64,000 nt of DNA. It comes from Gluconobacter cerevisiae (lineage in GTDB: Bacteria; Pseudomonadota; Alphaproteobacteria; Acetobacterales; Acetobacteraceae). Positions 24,436-35,846 of this stretch are shown here, piece by piece. Within the stretch, counting starts at the first letter, position 1, and each line of letters opens with the position of its first letter. The position numbers and the translations under genes were made by a program. The DNA lies in the NCBI RefSeq assembly GCF_015244675.1, contig NZ_JABCQO010000002.1, positions 124,001 through 188,000 of the forward strand. Direction: 5' to 3'. The notes beneath the pieces were generated by a model, which was not told where the DNA came from, did not search any database, and worked only from the letters and a program-made list of their open reading frames with translations.

Positions 24436-25602
24436 TCAGGCTTCCCCGTTATCCGGGACCATGATGCTGACGGTCGCGGTGGCTGCGATGCCTTCTTCGC
24501 GGCCCGTAAAGCCCAGGCGTTCCGATGTCGTGGCCTTGACCGAGATGCGGCTGACGCTGACCTTCAGCAGATCGGCTAGACGGTTGCGCATGGCTTCGGC
24601 GTGCGGGCCGATCTTGGGGCGTTCGCAGATCAGCGTGACGTCTGCGTTCACGAGGAAGCCGCCGCGCTCGCGGATGCGCTCGCCGGCGTGGATCAGGAAG
24701 CGGGCCGAGTCCATGTCCTTCCATTCATTGTCCGAAGGCGGGAAGTGGCGGCCGATATCGCCTTCGGCCAGTGCGCCGTAAATGGCGTCGCACAGCGTGT
24801 GGATGCCCACATCGGCGTCGGAATGTCCGGCGAGGCCCTTGGTATGGGGCACGTCGATGCCGCACAGGATCAGCTTGCGGCCTTCCTCGAAGGCATGGAC
24901 GTCATAGCCCAGTCCGACGCGAGGCAGCAGGTTCCGGTCAATCACACCTTCAAGACGCATCAGGTCCTCCGCAACAGTCAGTTTGATATTGTCTTCCGAC
25001 CCTTGAACGATCGCCACCGGATGGCCAGCCTGTTCGAGCAGGGCGGCATCGTCGGTGCGGGCATCGCGCAGGGTGCGGTGAAGTTCGAGCAGGGTGCCGA
25101 AGCGGAAACCCTGCGGGGTCTGGGCGCGCCACAACCCGTCACGCGGGACGGTATCGACGATGATGCCGTCGGCGGCCTTCTTGATCGTGTCGATGACGGC
25201 GACGGCCGGGATCACCCCCTCATGGGTTCTCAGGGCCTCGATGACGTTCTGCACCACCTCTGCCGGGACGCAGGGGCGGGCACCGTCATGGACCAGCACC
25301 AGATCGGGCGGTTCGGGCAGGGCTGCGAGGGCTTCAAGACCGTTGCGCACGCTGTCATGGCGTTCCGCGCCGCCACAGACGGGCGGCAAAACGTCCAGCC
25401 CTTTCAGGCTGTCGGCCAGCAGAGGATCGTCCCCGACCGGCAGCAGCACGTCCACATGCGGCAGGAGGGCTTCGGCGGCTCTGCGGATGACGGGTTTGCC
25501 CCGCAGCATCCGGAACTGCTTGGAAGAATTGTCCCCGTTCTGTGAGGACGCATCGAAGCGCCGGCCACGACCGGCAGCGAGAAGAAGGGCAGCGATACGC
25601 AT
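24436..25602 (-). CDS. ispDF: Bifunctional IspD/IspF isoprenoid enzyme
   Basis: Two enzymes of the non-mevalonate (MEP) isoprenoid pathway in one 388-residue chain. The N-terminal half (1-230) is IspD, the cytidylyltransferase acting on MEP, with the nucleotide-binding opening [12 protein letters not shown] and the SVRNGLEAL and [10 protein letters not shown] segments. The C-terminal half (about 235-388) is IspF, the cyclodiphosphate synthase, with GLGYDVHAF, the metal site [15 protein letters not shown] and [11 protein letters not shown]. This fusion is common in alphaproteobacteria. The start at 25602 gives the family's usual N-terminus; a longer reading from 25692 adds 30 unlikely residues. 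Probably co-transcribed with apaG 97 bases upstream. Confidence 0.95.
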   Translation of the reverse strand: MRIAALLLAAGRGRRFDASSQNGDNSSKQFRMLRGKPVIRRAAEALLPHVDVLLPVGDDPLLADSLKGLDVLPPVCGGAERHDSVRNGLEALAALPEPPDLVLVHDGARPCVPAEVVQNVIEALRTHEGVIPAVAVIDTIKKAADGIIVDTVPRDGLWRAQTPQGFRFGTLLELHRTLRDARTDDAALLEQAGHPVAIVQGSEDNIKLTVAEDLMRLEGVIDRNLLPRVGLGYDVHAFEEGRKLILCGIDVPHTKGLAGHSDADVGIHTLCDAIYGALAEGDIGRHFPPSDNEWKDMDSARFLIHAGERIRERGGFLVNADVTLICERPKIGPHAEAMRNRLADLLKVSVSRISVKATTSERLGFTGREEGIAATATVSIMVPDNGEA

Positions 25603-25698
25603 GGGGGAGGAATGGGCCGGGACGGCAGAGACGTCAAGGTCGTGCTTCTGCCCGCGCTGTTCTCCGCATTGTTCCCTAAGGCTCCCCGGCACGGCCTG

Positions 25699-26172
25699 TC
25701 AGTGGATCAGTGTGCTGTCGTGGGGGCTGTCGAGACTGAACACTGGAATGCTGACGTCAAAGCGATGGCCCGAACGTGGCTCCAGCATATGGTAGGTGCC
25801 GTGCATGAAGCCCGAGGGCGTGGTCAGCATGGCGCCAGACGTATAGTCGAACTGTTCCTGCGGGCCGATCACCGGCTGTTCGCCCACGACGCCATCACCA
25901 TGAACATGTTCCTTGCGGCCTAATCCATCCACGATTTCCCAGGAGCGGGACAGAAGCTGGAAGGTGTCCTTCCGCTCGTTCTCGATGCTGATGTGATAGG
26001 CCCACGCATATTGGTGGTCTTCGGGGTGGGACTGGTCGTCCAGCCAGAAGGTCCGGACCGTGACCGTCACGTCGTCCGTGGTTTTGCTGAAGCAGGGCGC
26101 AGTTTCCATGGCTTCAGCGAGCGCTGTTTCGGGATCGGCATGGAGAAGGGGATGGGATGACTTGTCAGGCAT
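25699..26172 (-). CDS. apaG: ApaG domain protein
   Basis: A 157-residue protein with the ApaG domain at about 25-155: TVTVRTFWLDDQS, YAWAYHISIEN, LLSRSWEIVDGLGRKEHVHGDGVVGEQPVIGPQEQFDYTS and FMHGTYHM. ApaG proteins were linked to cobalt/magnesium handling in Salmonella and share a fold with F-box-associated domains; the biochemical function is not settled. Lies between metZ and ispDF on the same strand. A short hairpin with AAAGCC/GGCTTT arms at 26184-26200 lies between metZ and apaG. Confidence 0.92.
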   Translation of the reverse strand: MPDKSSHPLLHADPETALAEAMETAPCFSKTTDDVTVTVRTFWLDDQSHPEDHQYAWAYHISIENERKDTFQLLSRSWEIVDGLGRKEHVHGDGVVGEQPVIGPQEQFDYTSGAMLTTPSGFMHGTYHMLEPRSGHRFDVSIPVFSLDSPHDSTLIH

Positions 26173-26183
26173 AAGACCATTGT

Positions 26184-26202
26184 AAAGCCATCCCGGCTTT
26201 TT
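26184..26202 (-). terminator. Short hairpin between metZ and apaG
   Basis: AAAGCC (26184-26189) pairs with GGCTTT (26195-26200) across a 5-base loop, 12 bases before the apaG start. It resembles a small intrinsic terminator but has only a weak T-tract on the relevant strand, so partial read-through to apaG-ispDF is likely. Confidence 0.4.
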
Positions 26203-26213
26203 GTCAGGAAAAC

Positions 26214-27407
26214 TTATGCAAGGGCCGCAACTGCTGCGGCACCACGCTTGAGATCGTCGATCAGGTCTGCCGCATCTTCCAGACCGACGGAGAGACGGAT
26301 GGCCCCGTCCGTGATGCCAAGACGTGCGCGTTCGTCTTCGCTGACGCGCATATGGGTCGTCGTGGCGGGATGCGTTGCCAGGCTTCGGGCGTCGCCGAGA
26401 TTGTTGGAAATCGCGATGACCTTGAAGGCGTTCATGAAGGCGAATGCGCCTTCACGGCCCTTGTCCACCACGAACGCCACCATGGAGCCGCCATTGCTCA
26501 TCTGGGCTTTGGCGAGGTCATGCTGCGGATGGTCGGCGCGACCCGGATAGCGGACCTGAACGACACCCGGCAGTTCGGCCAGCGCATCGGCCACGGCAGC
26601 GGCATTGCGGGCCATGGCATCCGTGCGGAGCTGGAGCGTTTCCAGACCCTTGAGCAGAACCCAGGCGTTGAATGGCGACAGAGCATTGCCGGTATTGCGG
26701 GTATAGGGCTGAAGCGTCTCGTTGATCCATGCGCTGGAACCGAGTACCGCGCCACCGAGCACGCGGCCCTGTCCATCGATATGTTTCGTACAGGAATAGA
26801 CGATCACATCGGCGCCCAGCTTGAGCGGGGATTGTCCGAGCGGTGTTGCAAACACGTTGTCCACGATCAGCAGACCGCCAGCCTTGTGCGTCAATTCGGC
26901 CACGCGCGCGATGTCGAGGACGTCGAGCATCGGGTTGGACGGGCTTTCGATCAGAACCGCAGCCGTCGGCTTGGACAGGGCGCGCTCCCAGGCGTCGTAG
27001 TCCGTGCCGTCCACCAGTTCGGTCTCGATGCCGTAGCGGGGCAGGAGATTGGTCACGATCCAGTAGCAGGAGCCGAAAATGGCGCGGGAGGCCACGACGC
27101 GGTCGCCAGCCTTCACATGCGACAGGATGGCGGAGGAGACGGCGCCCATGCCAGTTGCGGTGGCAACGCAGGCTTCAGCGCCCTCAAGGAGTGCGAGGCG
27201 CTCCTGAAGCGTATCAACGGTCGGGTTGCCGAAGCGGGAATACTGGAAGTGCTGGACGTCGCCTGTGAAGGTCGCGGCGGCCTGTTCGGCGCTGTCATAG
27301 ACGAAGCCAGATGTCAGGAAGAGCGCTTCCGACGTCTCGCCGAATTCGGTGCGGTTAGGGGCTTCGTGCAGGAGGCGCGTGGCGGTGCGCCAGTTTTCTG
27401 AAGACAT
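26214..27407 (-). CDS. metZ: O-succinylhomoserine sulfhydrylase
   Basis: Makes homocysteine directly from O-succinylhomoserine (or O-acetylhomoserine) and sulfide, in the methionine pathway. The 397-residue protein is a PLP-fold type I enzyme of the Cys/Met metabolism family with QYSRFGNPTVDTL, the LLIVDNVFATP segment and the PLP lysine in YSCTKHIDG (Lys208). It has the LxxGLETLxxR feature and no C-terminal extension. MetZ, MetB and MetC cannot be told apart securely by motif; the SAM-II riboswitch upstream fits metZ. Start is the ATG at 27407, preceded by GGAGGG 8 bases away; an earlier ATG at 27420 lies inside that sequence. Confidence 0.9.
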   Translation of the reverse strand: MSSENWRTATRLLHEAPNRTEFGETSEALFLTSGFVYDSAEQAAATFTGDVQHFQYSRFGNPTVDTLQERLALLEGAEACVATATGMGAVSSAILSHVKAGDRVVASRAIFGSCYWIVTNLLPRYGIETELVDGTDYDAWERALSKPTAAVLIESPSNPMLDVLDIARVAELTHKAGGLLIVDNVFATPLGQSPLKLGADVIVYSCTKHIDGQGRVLGGAVLGSSAWINETLQPYTRNTGNALSPFNAWVLLKGLETLQLRTDAMARNAAAVADALAELPGVVQVRYPGRADHPQHDLAKAQMSNGGSMVAFVVDKGREGAFAFMNAFKVIAISNNLGDARSLATHPATTTHMRVSEDERARLGITDGAIRLSVGLEDAADLIDDLKRGAAAVAALA

Positions 27408-27494
27408 GATGTGTCCCTCCATAAGACGCCCTCGTAGAGGAAGGGCGCATGTGGCGGGCCGTGGAAGTCCTGGGAATCGTTCGATAACGACGCA

Positions 27495-27553
27495 GGGCCT
27501 CTTTAGCGCAATTCTTTAACCTCGCCGCAAGCCGGCCGCTCAAATCACGAGGG
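27495..27553 (-). promoter_or_regulatory. SAM-II riboswitch (metZ leader)
   Basis: Reading leftward from 27553, the leader contains CCTCG, then GTGATTTG, a GCCGGCTTGC segment, CGAGG, GTTAAA and finally GCGCTAAAGAGGC. CCTCG and CGAGG form the P1 stem, and the GTTAAAG and GCTAAAG segments form the conserved pseudoknot strands of the SAM-II class (RF00521), which senses S-adenosylmethionine and represses methionine genes in alphaproteobacteria. It lies about 90 bases before metZ with a short hairpin (CGCCCT/AGGGCG) between them. Matches the consensus by eye; a covariance-model search would settle it. Confidence 0.88.
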
Positions 27554-27585
27554 TCAGTCACGCCAAGGGCGTTTGTGACACCCGG

Positions 27586-27615
27586 ACTATGGGCTGTATT
27601 TCGGTTTTGCGTCAA
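27586..27615 (-). promoter_or_regulatory. Candidate metZ promoter
   Basis: Reading leftward, TTGACG (27615-27610) and CATAGT (27591-27586) are separated by 18 bases. A start near 27579 would leave a few bases before the SAM-II aptamer, as expected for a riboswitch-controlled transcript. Confidence 0.55.
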
Positions 27616-27640
27616 CACCCTGCAGTTCGGACGGGGTGGA

Positions 27641-27669
27641 TTGCGAAAGACGGGTGAAGCAGTTATGGT
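27641..27669 (+). promoter_or_regulatory. Candidate tRNA-Gly promoter
   Basis: TTGCGA (27641-27646) and TATGGT (27664-27669) are separated by 17 bases and end 11 bases before the mature tRNA 5' end. Confidence 0.5.
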
Positions 27670-27680
27670 CCGTGCCGAGT

Positions 27681-27754
27681 GCGGGCGTAGTTCAATGGTA
27701 GAACGGCAGCTTCCCAAGCTGCACACGGGGGTTCGATTCCCCTCGCCCGCTCCA
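27681..27754 (+). tRNA. tRNA-Gly (anticodon CCC)
   Basis: A 74-base cloverleaf including an encoded CCA tail (27752-27754). The acceptor arms GCGGGCG (27681-27687) and CGCCCGC (27744-27750) pair fully. The anticodon stem GCAGC/GCTGC encloses TTCCCAA, so the anticodon is CCC (27713-27715), reading GGG glycine codons. The T-arm carries GTTCGATTCC. It lies between metZ (leftward, with its riboswitch) and an exported protein (leftward). Confidence 0.97.
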
Positions 27755-27776
27755 GAATTTCCAGAAAAATCAGCGG

Positions 27777-28316
27777 TTATTTTGGCATCGGCGGTGCGCT
27801 GAGCGTGTCCTGATATTCCTTGCCGTTCCAGACCCAGCGGTCATTCGGGCTGACCAGAAGGTCGTGCATACCCTTATGGCGTGTGGGCAGGACGGAGATA
27901 TCGCCGTTCACCGAGTCCAGAACCGTGTTCCAGGTGTCATTGTGCTTCAGGTAGACCGAGGTCGTGCAGCCTGCGGAGCCGCAGAGACGGGCGGACTGAA
28001 GCTGGACGAACAGGGCTTCGTCATTCTTGCCGGACGAGAGCGATGCGGAGCCGACGAGCACGACTGGCTGATCGTGATGTTTGGCCGCGTCCTGAAGATC
28101 GTCTTCGTTCAGTTTACGGGCGTCTTCATCCAGCTTCGTGCCCGGATGCGCTGTCAGGATGACGGGCGCTGCATCCGCATTGGCGGGCTGCGCGGCGTGG
28201 CGCGTGTGGTGGTGTGTTCTGCCCGTCGCAGCGTCCGCACAGGACAGAACTGCGGGAAGCATGAAGGACAGGGCCAGAACCGCTGCACGACTGGAAGGAA
28301 TCTGCTGGATGGACAT
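27777..28316 (-). CDS. Exported protein of unknown function
   Basis: A 179-residue protein with a signal peptide from the chosen start (MSIQQIPSSRAAVLALSFMLPAVLSC), possibly ending at a Cys, and a His-rich stretch (HHHTRHAAQ). The mature domain has LVGSASLSSGKNDEALFVQLQSARLCGSAGCTTSVYLKHNDTWNTVLDSV and ends WVWNGKEY, with a pair of cysteines that may form a disulfide. I do not recognise a family. Several starts are possible (28376, 28328, 28316); 28316 has AGG a few bases upstream and opens the signal peptide. If 28376 were used the gene would overlap the 2OG dioxygenase end. Confidence 0.6.
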   Translation of the reverse strand: MSIQQIPSSRAAVLALSFMLPAVLSCADAATGRTHHHTRHAAQPANADAAPVILTAHPGTKLDEDARKLNEDDLQDAAKHHDQPVVLVGSASLSSGKNDEALFVQLQSARLCGSAGCTTSVYLKHNDTWNTVLDSVNGDISVLPTRHKGMHDLLVSPNDRWVWNGKEYQDTLSAPPMPK

Positions 28317-28368
28317 AAGACCTGTCATAACACGGAATTGAAAACGGGCATCTGTGAAGGTTTTGATG

Positions 28369-29118
28369 TCATTCATGGCGCAGCGTAACCACCAACACGT
28401 CCCGATAGGCCGGTTGCGACGGATCTACGGGCTGCACCGCTGTAACACCGTGATAGACGCGGTGATCGTCTACGATTGCGGCATCGAGCGGGTTGATGAG
28501 GGTGAAAGACCCCAAAGGCTCTTTGCGCATATCGTGGATCGTAGTGACGCCCTGTTCCACGTTGTGACGGGCGACCATGAGGACCAGAACCCAGTCCACA
28601 CCATCGCGATGCAGGCCTTCGGGCGTGGGGCGTCCTTCATTGCCGGGGCGGGCCTCGATGCGGAACTGATGTACTTCCACATGCCATGACGGGGGCTTTT
28701 CCGTCGGCGGGGTCAGGGCATCCGCGATTGTGCTGATGGTGCGTATGGCGGCTGTCATGGCGGGGTGGGATGCAGTCGAATCCACCACGGCCGGAAACCA
28801 GCGCTCAACACCACCATTGAGCAGGTTGTAGTCCCGGCTCTGGTAATGGGGCTGATGTTTCTTGCGTGTGATGGTCTCGCCCGAAACGGCGAAAGTCGCA
28901 TAACGGCGGCGGCGGTAACGGCCACCATCCGCCATGTAGCGATCAAGACCCAGATGATTCCAGCTCTCTGCGAAGCCCTGCCAGTCAGTCAGACCTTCAT
29001 GATCGAGCAGCGGGCGTGTGGTCTGGGCCTGAAGGAAGGCGAACCCTTTTTCCAGCAGGGTGTCTTCGATGTCGGTCAGAAGCCTGTCAAAGGGCGGGGA
29101 GAGATCGGTAGGGCTCAT
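28369..29118 (-). CDS. 2-oxoglutarate/Fe(II)-dependent dioxygenase (amino-acid hydroxylase family)
   Basis: A 249-residue protein with the 2OG-Fe dioxygenase family (PF10014) arrangement. The iron triad is visible as His170 and Asp172 in GLHRDGVDWV and a C-terminal His (His223 in HRVYHGVT, or His219), with Arg247 in VTLRHE likely to bind the oxoglutarate carboxylate. Characterised members hydroxylate free amino acids, for example the Bacillus isoleucine 4-hydroxylase; the substrate here is not known. Other signatures are YRRRRYATF and LLNGGVERWFPAV. Transcribed leftward after ndh with 80 bases between. Confidence 0.85.
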   Translation of the reverse strand: MSPTDLSPPFDRLLTDIEDTLLEKGFAFLQAQTTRPLLDHEGLTDWQGFAESWNHLGLDRYMADGGRYRRRRYATFAVSGETITRKKHQPHYQSRDYNLLNGGVERWFPAVVDSTASHPAMTAAIRTISTIADALTPPTEKPPSWHVEVHQFRIEARPGNEGRPTPEGLHRDGVDWVLVLMVARHNVEQGVTTIHDMRKEPLGSFTLINPLDAAIVDDHRVYHGVTAVQPVDPSQPAYRDVLVVTLRHE

Positions 29119-29185
29119 GAATCCTCGGAACAGGGGACGCAGGGTCTGGGGACACTACGTTCCACATTCCCCCTTTGACGGAATT

Positions 29186-29202
29186 CTGAAAAGGGTTTTC
29201 AG
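29186..29202 (-). terminator. Short hairpin at the ndh stop codon
   Basis: CTGAAAA and TTTTCAG (29186-29192 and 29196-29202) form a perfect 7-bp stem with a GGG/CCC loop, overlapping the ndh stop codon. It may be a weak terminator or a stabilising 3' end. Confidence 0.4.
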
Positions 29203-30434
29203 CCCCCCAGATCAGGTTTGACCGGAGAAAGATGCTCGCGCAGCGTGCTGCAGGCCGTCGGGGTGATGCCCAGAATGCCCGCAAGATGCTGACGGTACAG
29301 TCCTTCATGGAGCAGACGTGCAGCCAGACCCGAGAGCAGACCGCCACCGAAGCTGCGCTTGGCGTCCAGCATGCCCCAGCCGTTATAGTCCCCAAGGGCC
29401 ACGACGGCGCCACGATCGTTATAAGCGAACGGGGCAGGCGTCTTACCAGCGATAATGTCCGGCAGGGCGCGACCAATATACTGGCCCTGCTGCCGTGCAG
29501 CCTGTGCCGTGGGTGCAATTGGTGCGGCGTCAATGCGGGAGCAGTCGCCGATTGCGAAGACGGTCGGGTCCTGCGTGGTCTGAAGTGTCGTGGTGACGCC
29601 CAGCTGGCCTGAGCGTCCGCGTTCGAGACCTTCCAGGAGGCTCGTGGCATCAGAGGCACGGACGCCAGCGGCCCAGACGCGGAGGCTGGCGGGAATATGC
29701 TCACCGGTTTTGAGGCTGAAACCCGTTTCGTCCGCACCAACGACCATGGCTTCGGTGCGGACGGCAATGCCGAGATTTTCGAGCTGGCGTGCAGCTGCCG
29801 AGGAGACGGCTTCGGGGAAGGCCGGAAGAATGCGAGGCCCGGTTTCGATCAGCACAGCGTTCAGCAGGGATTTGCGAACGGCAGGGCCGAGACCGCGGGC
29901 ATCGTCAATGGATTTGCACAGTTCAGCAATGAGCTGAACGCCCGTCGCACCGCCGCCCACAATGCCGACGGAGAGCTTTTCGCCAGCCGTCCGGGCTTTC
30001 TGAACCGCTTCGCGGAAGGTGGCGAACAGAGCATCAGCGTCGTTCAGGCTGTCGATGAACATGCAGTGATCGACGATACCGGGGATGCCGAAATCATTCG
30101 CACGCGAACCGAGGGCCACCACCAGATAGTCGTAGGGCAACGTGGCACCCGTATCGAGCGAGACAGTTTTGTTGTCACGGTTGACCGTCGTGGGACTGCC
30201 CTGAACGAAGGTGAAGCCGAATTTGGCTGCCGTTTCGGTGAAGGGGATGCAGTTGCCCTGATGCTGCATGGTGCCCGCAGCGAATTCGTGAAGGGCAGGC
30301 TTCCAGTAATGGACGGGGCTGCGATCAACAAGTGTCAGGGAAATATTCTGGTGACGGCCCAGAGCCGCAGCGGCTTCAAGCCCACCGACGCCACCGCCAA
30401 GAACAAGCACGCGAGCTGCAGCAGACATGGACAT
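29199..30434 (-). CDS. ndh: Type II NADH dehydrogenase (NDH-2)
   Basis: A single-subunit, non-proton-pumping NADH:ubiquinone oxidoreductase. The 411-residue protein has two Rossmann folds: VLVLGGGVGGLEAA (residues 9-22) for FAD and VGIVGGGATGVQLIAEL (about 164-180) for NADH. It keeps WAAGVRASD and the FAIGDCSR segment (about 306-314). The C-terminus ends GLYRQHLAGILG, where an amphipathic membrane-binding helix would be. In Gluconobacter, NDH-2 feeds the respiratory chain alongside periplasmic dehydrogenases. AAGGA precedes the start closely; the ATG at 30428 is an alternative. Confidence 0.93.
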   Translation of the reverse strand: MSMSAAARVLVLGGGVGGLEAAAALGRHQNISLTLVDRSPVHYWKPALHEFAAGTMQHQGNCIPFTETAAKFGFTFVQGSPTTVNRDNKTVSLDTGATLPYDYLVVALGSRANDFGIPGIVDHCMFIDSLNDADALFATFREAVQKARTAGEKLSVGIVGGGATGVQLIAELCKSIDDARGLGPAVRKSLLNAVLIETGPRILPAFPEAVSSAAARQLENLGIAVRTEAMVVGADETGFSLKTGEHIPASLRVWAAGVRASDATSLLEGLERGRSGQLGVTTTLQTTQDPTVFAIGDCSRIDAAPIAPTAQAARQQGQYIGRALPDIIAGKTPAPFAYNDRGAVVALGDYNGWGMLDAKRSFGGGLLSGLAARLLHEGLYRQHLAGILGITPTACSTLREHLSPVKPDLGG

Positions 30435-30560
30435 TTTCCTTATATCAGGTGCGGAACGGCACCCGGTTTTGCGAGCGCCTGAAGTATATCAACAACAGAT
30501 TTTGCTATCGACAGAGGCGGGACCGCACAAGCCCCGCTCTCGCTGACGTGTTGGGAGCGT

Positions 30561-31796
30561 CTAGCTGCGGTAGGAGCCGTTGATGTCGATGTAGCCATGC
30601 GTCAGATCGCAAGTCCAGACGCGGGCTTCGCCGTCACCGAGGCCGAGATCGACAACGATTTCGATTTCCTGACCCTTCATGTGGGCTACCACGGGGGCTT
30701 CGTCGTAATTTTCGACAACGCCACCCTCTTTAGCGATCCACGTCCCGCCGATAGCGACGGAAAGCCGGTCGCGGTCCGCAGGTTCGCCGCTTTTTCCAAC
30801 GGCCATGACCACACGGCCCCAGTTGGCGTCTTCGCCCGCGATGGCGGTTTTCACGAGGGGAGAATTGGCGATGCAGAGCGCGATCCGATGGGCGGAAAGA
30901 TTGCTTTCAGCGCCCGTGACGCCGATGCGGACGAGCTTCGTCGCTCCTTCGCCGTCGCGGACCACCATGAGCGCGAGTTCCAGCAGGAGGTCGTTCAGCG
31001 CAAGGGTAAATTCGGCGAGAGCGGGGTCGTTGATATCGTCGATTTCGGGATTGTCAGCCAGTCCGGTGGCGAACAGCATCAGCATGTCCGACGTGGACGT
31101 GTCCGAATCGACGGTGATGGCGTTGAAACTCTGGGAACAGCCAGAGGCCAGCAGGGACTGAAGAATGTTTTGCGGCAGTTTTGCGTCGGTTGCGACATAG
31201 GCCAGCATCGTGGCCATGTCGGGGGCGACCATGCCCGATCCCTTGGCAATGCCCTGAATACGGACAGGCGTTCCAGCAATTTTCACATCGCGGCGTGCGG
31301 CCTTCGGGAAGGTATCCGTCGTCATGATGGCGCGGGCAGCGTCCGCCCAGCCATTTTCGTTCAGACCGGCCTTCGCGGCGGGCAGGGCGCCAATAATACG
31401 GTCCTGAGGCAGTTTTTCGCCGATGACGCCTGTGGAGGCGAGAAAGACGTCCTGCGGAGGGCAATCGAGAAGCTGTGCGGTGGCGTCAGCGCAGTCGGAG
31501 CAAGCCTGCATTCCGGCGCGACCAGTAAAGACGTTCGCGTTGCCTGCATTGACGAGCAGGGCGCGGGCATAGGGTGTTGTCAGCGCAGTACGGCACCAGA
31601 GGACCGGAGCGCCGGGACAGGCGTTTTTGGTATAGACGCCTGCCGCAATCGTGCCAGGGACGAATTCCGCCAGCATCAGGTCCGTACGGCCCTGATAGCG
31701 GATGCCCGCGGCAACGGCGGAAAGCCGCACGCCCGCAATCGTTGCAAGGTCCGGGAGTGGACGAGCGAGCGGAGAGACGGGGAGCGGCTTTGCCAT
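30561..31796 (-). CDS. argJ: Bifunctional ornithine acetyltransferase/N-acetylglutamate synthase
   Basis: Recycles the acetyl group from N-acetylornithine to glutamate in arginine synthesis, and can also make N-acetylglutamate. The 411-residue precursor self-cleaves before the catalytic threonine in KGSGMVAPDMATML (near residue 190-200). Other family segments are LVNAGNANVFTG, FLASTGVIGE, MTTDTFPK and the C-terminal DLGLGDGEARVWTCDLTHGYIDINGSYRS. It lies 4 bases downstream of the parvulin gene and forms an operon with it. Confidence 0.97.
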   Translation of the reverse strand: MAKPLPVSPLARPLPDLATIAGVRLSAVAAGIRYQGRTDLMLAEFVPGTIAAGVYTKNACPGAPVLWCRTALTTPYARALLVNAGNANVFTGRAGMQACSDCADATAQLLDCPPQDVFLASTGVIGEKLPQDRIIGALPAAKAGLNENGWADAARAIMTTDTFPKAARRDVKIAGTPVRIQGIAKGSGMVAPDMATMLAYVATDAKLPQNILQSLLASGCSQSFNAITVDSDTSTSDMLMLFATGLADNPEIDDINDPALAEFTLALNDLLLELALMVVRDGEGATKLVRIGVTGAESNLSAHRIALCIANSPLVKTAIAGEDANWGRVVMAVGKSGEPADRDRLSVAIGGTWIAKEGGVVENYDEAPVVAHMKGQEIEIVVDLGLGDGEARVWTCDLTHGYIDINGSYRS

Positions 31797-31800
31797 GGTC

Positions 31801-32733
31801 TTACTTCTTTGCAGGTGCAGCAGCCGGAGCCGCGTCCGGGATAACCTTGCCCTGTGAGTCGTAGTGAACGACCTTCACTTGGGATTCGGCGTTCTGTACG
31901 ATGTCACGCACCTTGTCCCGGATCAGTTCCTGCCGGACCTGGTCATGCACCTGGTCGAAGGTCGGAATCGGGGCCGTGCGGGTCGCGAGAACCTGAATCA
32001 CGTGCCAGCCGTACTGGGTGTGAACAGGCGTCTGGGTGATCGTGTTCGGCTTCATGGCGAAGGCGGCGGCGGAGAAGGCCGGCAGCATGTCAGCCTTCTT
32101 GAACCAGCCGAGATCACCGCCATTTGCACCAGCCGAGCCCTTGTCCTTGGAGAGCTGTGCGGCGAGCTTGCCGAAATCAGCACCCTTGTTGAGCTGGGCG
32201 ATGATGTCCTTGGCCTGCGCTTCGCTGTCCACGAGGATGTGGCGGGCGTGGATCTCTTCTTCCGGCTTCTTGTTCGCGTAATGCGTCTGGTAGAAGTCGT
32301 GCAGCGTGGAATCGGTGACCAGCGGGCCGACCTTTTCTTCCAGATAGGCGTTCTGCAGGGCGTTCGTGGCAGCCGCGTCCATGGCAGCCTTCACGTCCGG
32401 CTTGCGGCTCAGGCCTTCCTTTTCGGCAGCAATCTGAACGGCCTTCTGGTCAACGAGCTGGTTGACGATCAGCGGAATTAGAACGGACGGCTGGATCTGC
32501 CGGGCCTGCGGGGGGAGGTTGCCAGCAGCGCGCTGCACGTCACCGAGCGTGATCTTCGAACCGTTGACGGTGGCGATCAGCATGTCCGGGTTGGCTGCGG
32601 GGGCTGCGGCAGGAGCCGTTGTAGCCGGGGTCGCTGCGGGAGCCGCGGCAGGAGCGGCGAAGGCCGTCGATGCTGCGACTGATGTGCCGGCCAGAAGAGC
32701 GGCAAGAGCAAAATTGGAGCGGGAAAGCCGCAT
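31801..32733 (-). CDS. Exported parvulin-type peptidyl-prolyl isomerase
   Basis: A 310-residue periplasmic protein: signal peptide (MRLSRSNFALAALLAG...AFA), then an Ala/Pro-rich linker, a SurA/PrsA-like helical N-terminal domain (about 50-150) and a parvulin PPIase domain (about 160-265) with EIHARHILVDSEAQAKDI, GSAGANGGDLGWFKKADM and QTPVHTQYGWHVIQVL. It helps fold outer-membrane or exported proteins. The tail is Ala/Pro/Lys-rich. The start at 32733 begins the signal peptide and has GAGGT 12 bases before it; a longer upstream frame from 32805 does not look coding. Divergent from secA. Confidence 0.93.
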   Translation of the reverse strand: MRLSRSNFALAALLAGTSVAASTAFAAPAAAPAATPATTAPAAAPAANPDMLIATVNGSKITLGDVQRAAGNLPPQARQIQPSVLIPLIVNQLVDQKAVQIAAEKEGLSRKPDVKAAMDAAATNALQNAYLEEKVGPLVTDSTLHDFYQTHYANKKPEEEIHARHILVDSEAQAKDIIAQLNKGADFGKLAAQLSKDKGSAGANGGDLGWFKKADMLPAFSAAAFAMKPNTITQTPVHTQYGWHVIQVLATRTAPIPTFDQVHDQVRQELIRDKVRDIVQNAESQVKVVHYDSQGKVIPDAAPAAAPAKK

Positions 32734-33046
32734 GTGGGGACTACCTCGGATGTAACCTGAAAAAAGGATGGTCTGCACCATGACAAAGGCTGGTCCGCCC
32801 TGCAAGGGTGCGCTCTGTTACCATTCCTTCACGAGGGTACTGCATAAGCTGTGTTCTATGCGCTGGATGTGACAGTGCAATGACAATGAGGACATTTCAT
32901 CGGGCTTCTCGGGGGCCTCTCCATTGACCCTGCGCGGCCCCGGTCCTATTTCCAGCATACGTGAAAATCCTGACGGCACGGTGTGCGGTTCTTTTCGATT
33001 ATGGAAAGAACTGGCGTTCCGGGCCTTCGGCATCTCAAGGTTCAGC
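32734..33046. other. Divergent intergenic region between the parvulin and secA genes
   Basis: A 313-base stretch without a supported gene. It must hold the divergent promoters for the parvulin-argJ operon and for secA. The best promoter match is at 32924-32952. I see no strong hairpins, riboswitch or SecM-like arrest peptide here, though short open frames exist. Confidence 0.5.
32924..32952 (+). promoter_or_regulatory. Candidate secA promoter
   Basis: TTGACC (32924-32929) and TATTTC (32947-32952) with a 17-base spacer, about 95 bases before the secA ATG. Match by eye. Confidence 0.35.
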
Positions 33047-35812
<2,766 letters not shown>

Positions 35813-35846
35813 GCCTCTGACACGCAGATAGAGGAAGGAGCGACCG

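Noticed and set aside
32806-33046. Possible SecM-like arrest peptide upstream of secA
   Set aside because: No open frame with arrest-motif features or good ribosome site was visible in this stretch.
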